The translations under genes were made by a program, and so were the position numbers. Below the pieces are notes generated by a model. It did not search any database and had not been told where the DNA came from. It saw nothing but the letters and a program-made list of their open reading frames with translations. Shown one piece after another: positions 61,770 through 64,000 of a stretch of 64,000 nt of DNA. How positions within the stretch are numbered: the first letter of the stretch is position 1; every line of letters starts with the position of its first letter. Where the stretch lies: NCBI GenBank assembly GCA_020284085.1, contig JACEVL010000972.1:62001-126000 (forward strand), written 5' to 3'. Origin of the DNA: Aporrectodea caliginosa. Lineage: Eukaryota > Annelida > Clitellata > Crassiclitellata > Lumbricidae.

Positions 61770-62505
61770 CTAGCAGTTTTTACCCGGCGTTCGCCCGGGT
61801 TTTCCTCAGCGCCCGTGTATTTGAATTTAACGACATCTTCGTCAGCGCCCGTGAATTTGAATTTAACGATGTGCACATTTTTCTTGTATCCCTCTGGCGA
61901 ATTTACGCGCTGGCTTGAAATTGCTTAAAAATAACTCTACGCAATATATACTCCTGGATAGCTAGATTTCAATGTCATTGAAACAGACTATGACCACATC
62001 GAAACTTAAAAATGTCCAAATATCGGAATTTAAAGTAAATTTTGAGTTGAAATAAAGTTGGGTTGAGATCTATAGAAATTCAAATGAAAACGTTCGTTAA
62101 AAAGTTCGTATCCCTAAAGTGCTGCATTGAAATTCAGCCGTGGGCGTGACCACTTCTGATTTGAAATCAACGGTCATCGTGATTGGTTGCGAATCAGAGC
62201 GTTGACCTAGATGCTTCGTGTGACGTACGATTGCATGGTTAGCCCGCGTGACGTGGACGAATGGCCATACTATGGCCGGTATTGGAATAGTCTCGTTGAA
62301 AAAGTTGGAAATTTAAAATGGCCATATATCGGCGTTTAAATAAAATTGCGAGCTGAAAATAGTCGCGTTGACCTAGACGTGGCGTAATAATGTTTTGTAA
62401 AGTCTTTCAAATCGTTAATCCGTTCCGTTTCGGAGCCTTTAGCAGGACAGACAAACATACGGAAGGACAGAAAAAAGAGACTTTGACTTATAATATAGAT
62501 CTAGT
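61770..62505. repeat. Dispersed repeat with ACCCGGCGTTCGCCCGGGT start
   Basis: ACTAGCAGTTTTTACCCGGC and the following GTTCGCCCGGGT hairpin at one end, and ACAGACAAACATACGG...ATATAGATCTAG at the other, a combination I know from widespread invertebrate repeats. No frame of note. Class not assigned. Confidence 0.5.
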
Positions 62506-62572
62506 TAGGAAATTCTTCAAATACAGGTTATTCATAGCTTATGAGAAACTCTCCGTTGGATTGAATTGCAGG

Positions 62573-62628
62573 TATGTATGTATGTATGTATGTATGTATG
62601 TATGTATGTATGTATGTATGTATGTATG
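62573..62628. repeat. (TATG)n microsatellite
   Basis: 14 pure TATG units. Confidence 0.95.
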
Positions 62629-62764
62629 AGCAGTTGCACATTGCCCAGTGCACACATTGGTACAATTGAATGCATCCTAGTTGATGTCCTCTGTCGAATG
62701 GATGAATGGATGGATGCTCGTCAAACTGTAAAATTATTATTATTGTTGCTGTAATTATTATTAT

Positions 62765-62815
62765 TATTTTTTTTTCCCGAGGTAGGCCTACATATGATCC
62801 CTCAGGATTGCAAAA

Positions 62816-62910
<95 letters not shown>

Positions 62911-62915
62911 GTAGC
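62765..62915. repeat. Retroelement tail scrap plus (ATT)n
   Basis: TTTTTTTTCCCGAGGTAGGC and ATCCCTCAGG match the tail of the minus-strand retroelement at 17300-17340, then about 31 ATT units. Confidence 0.75.
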
Positions 62916-63138
62916 GTCATTTCAGCGGAGTTCAGAGATCGGTGGCAGTGTCCCGGAGAGGCAGATGGCGTTCCCCCTTTGAAGAGCCACTGAGATCCGC
63001 TGGAATAGGTATGATGACTCCATTGGATCATGGGTTGCGTCACTTGTCCGTCTTTCCCAACTCAGAAACGAACTGTAGTCCCTTTCTGCTCCAAGCGCGG
63101 CCAGTTTCTAAGGCGACCGCTACAAAAACGTGGGTGAA
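62916..63138. other. Unassigned GC-richer segment between ATT repeats
   Basis: About 220 bp between two (ATT)n tracts, likely a retroelement scrap like that at 17310-18300. No domain recognised. Confidence 0.35.
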
Positions 63139-63286
<148 letters not shown>

Positions 63287-63289
63287 GGG

Positions 63290-64000
63290 TTAGACTGTAA
63301 TTTAAATGCTAGTCGCTGACATGAAAATGGAATAGAGTGTAATTTTAATGGATAAAAATTACGTCAAACGTTTTTGTTCTGTTTCCCTGTACAAGCGATT
63401 TTGTGATTTTTTTTCTAGCGTTTAATAATTGCTGTGAATGCGCTTTCGGATTAGCTGATAAAATGAAGTGTTTTTTTTACCACATCTTAGATCGGTTCAA
63501 CCGGAACTTTCGGAGTTTTCCCAACTCTAAATACCACAATGATGACTAGGATATCAAATTAGATGAATGAATGGACAGACGGATATATGGACAGATAGAT
63601 GGGGATGAACGAAAGCTAGGATGAATGCAGGCTGGCTGGCTGATGTTTCGCTACCAATTACTGCAAAATGACCGGGAAAAGTTGGTAACGCAAGCGTTTT
63701 GCAGTAATTAGTAGTGAAACTGTTGAACCACGAAACGTAACCGTTGTCTCTGTTTGTTTGTCCGTCTGTCTGTCTTTCTGTGTCTCTTTTTCTCTCTCCT
63801 CTCGGCCCTTGTCCTTACTACTAACTGTGACTGAGTTAAGGCGGCTTGCAATTGTGCTGGAATACCGACTTTAGTGTGTGATTGAATTAACAAACATGAA
63901 ACCTGAGTAGTGCCCATCAAGGCATAGAACGAGAATTCGTGACTTCGGGCTTTAATATTCGTAAATATTCGTGAATATTAGGGTATTTTTAATATTCGTA
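63290..64000. other. No gene recognised
   Basis: AT-rich end of the window. The short inverted pair TTACTGCAAAA / TTTTGCAGTAA is at about 63658 and 63698, followed by a CTGT/CTCT-rich patch at 63750-63800. Confidence 0.5.

Overview
The window looks like nuclear DNA of an animal, most likely a marine invertebrate. It is AT-rich, has short phase-1 exons with GT..AG introns, and is full of LINE, tRNA-SINE and DNA-transposon remnants, (ATT)n and (TATG)n microsatellites, and scattered TAGGCCTA palindromes. I cannot name the species from sequence alone. A deuterostome such as an echinoderm or hemichordate is a guess. No rRNA gene, intact tRNA gene, CRISPR array or bacterial-type operon is visible.

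The host content is one tandem family of immunoglobulin-superfamily (IgSF) receptor genes, all on the + strand. I label them A to F. The shared plan is: a signal-peptide exon, an N-terminal V/I-like Ig exon (D1), a second unusual Ig-like exon (D2), one or two C2/I-like Ig exons (D3), one transmembrane exon, and a tyrosine-motif cytoplasmic exon. All internal exons are phase 1-1, so domains can be shuffled. A (1-1361) is a 3' end. B (5905-15283) has signal, D1, D2 and D3 but no visible membrane exon. C (29418-34256) has lost its signal and most of D1 but keeps D2 to tail. D (38194-46427) and F (52852-60133) are complete and predict proteins of about 423 and 570 residues. E (49423-49449) is a dead signal exon. 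The TM/tail segment of A with its downstream flank is paralogous to that of D, so the cluster grew by segmental duplication.

The cytoplasmic tails of A, C, D and F share a YxxL/I/M motif followed by a second YxxL exactly 16 residues later. The third tyrosine in A, D and F is in a Y(V/I)NQ context. This resembles ITIM/ITAM and Grb2-type docking tails of immune and allorecognition receptors. A lone relative of the F tail lies at 3260-3429. I infer cell-surface recognition receptors with phosphotyrosine signalling. Ligand and process are unknown.

The rest is mobile DNA. CR1/L2-like LINE pieces lie at 7.45-8.4, 11.9-12.6, 16.0-17.2, 19.7-20.1, 35.1, 39.0-39.4, 49.7-50.2 and 51.4 kb. A long, otherwise intact LINE reverse transcriptase ORF is at 43.2-44.4 kb. 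A two-headed tRNA-derived SINE family has five copies. Two TTAA-type (piggyBac-like) elements, two hAT-type elements with 8-bp target duplications, several TIR elements, and one probable solo LTR are also present. The largest TE load is in the 15.3-29.4 kb gap between B and C, and in the D1-D2 intron of B, where elements are nested four deep.
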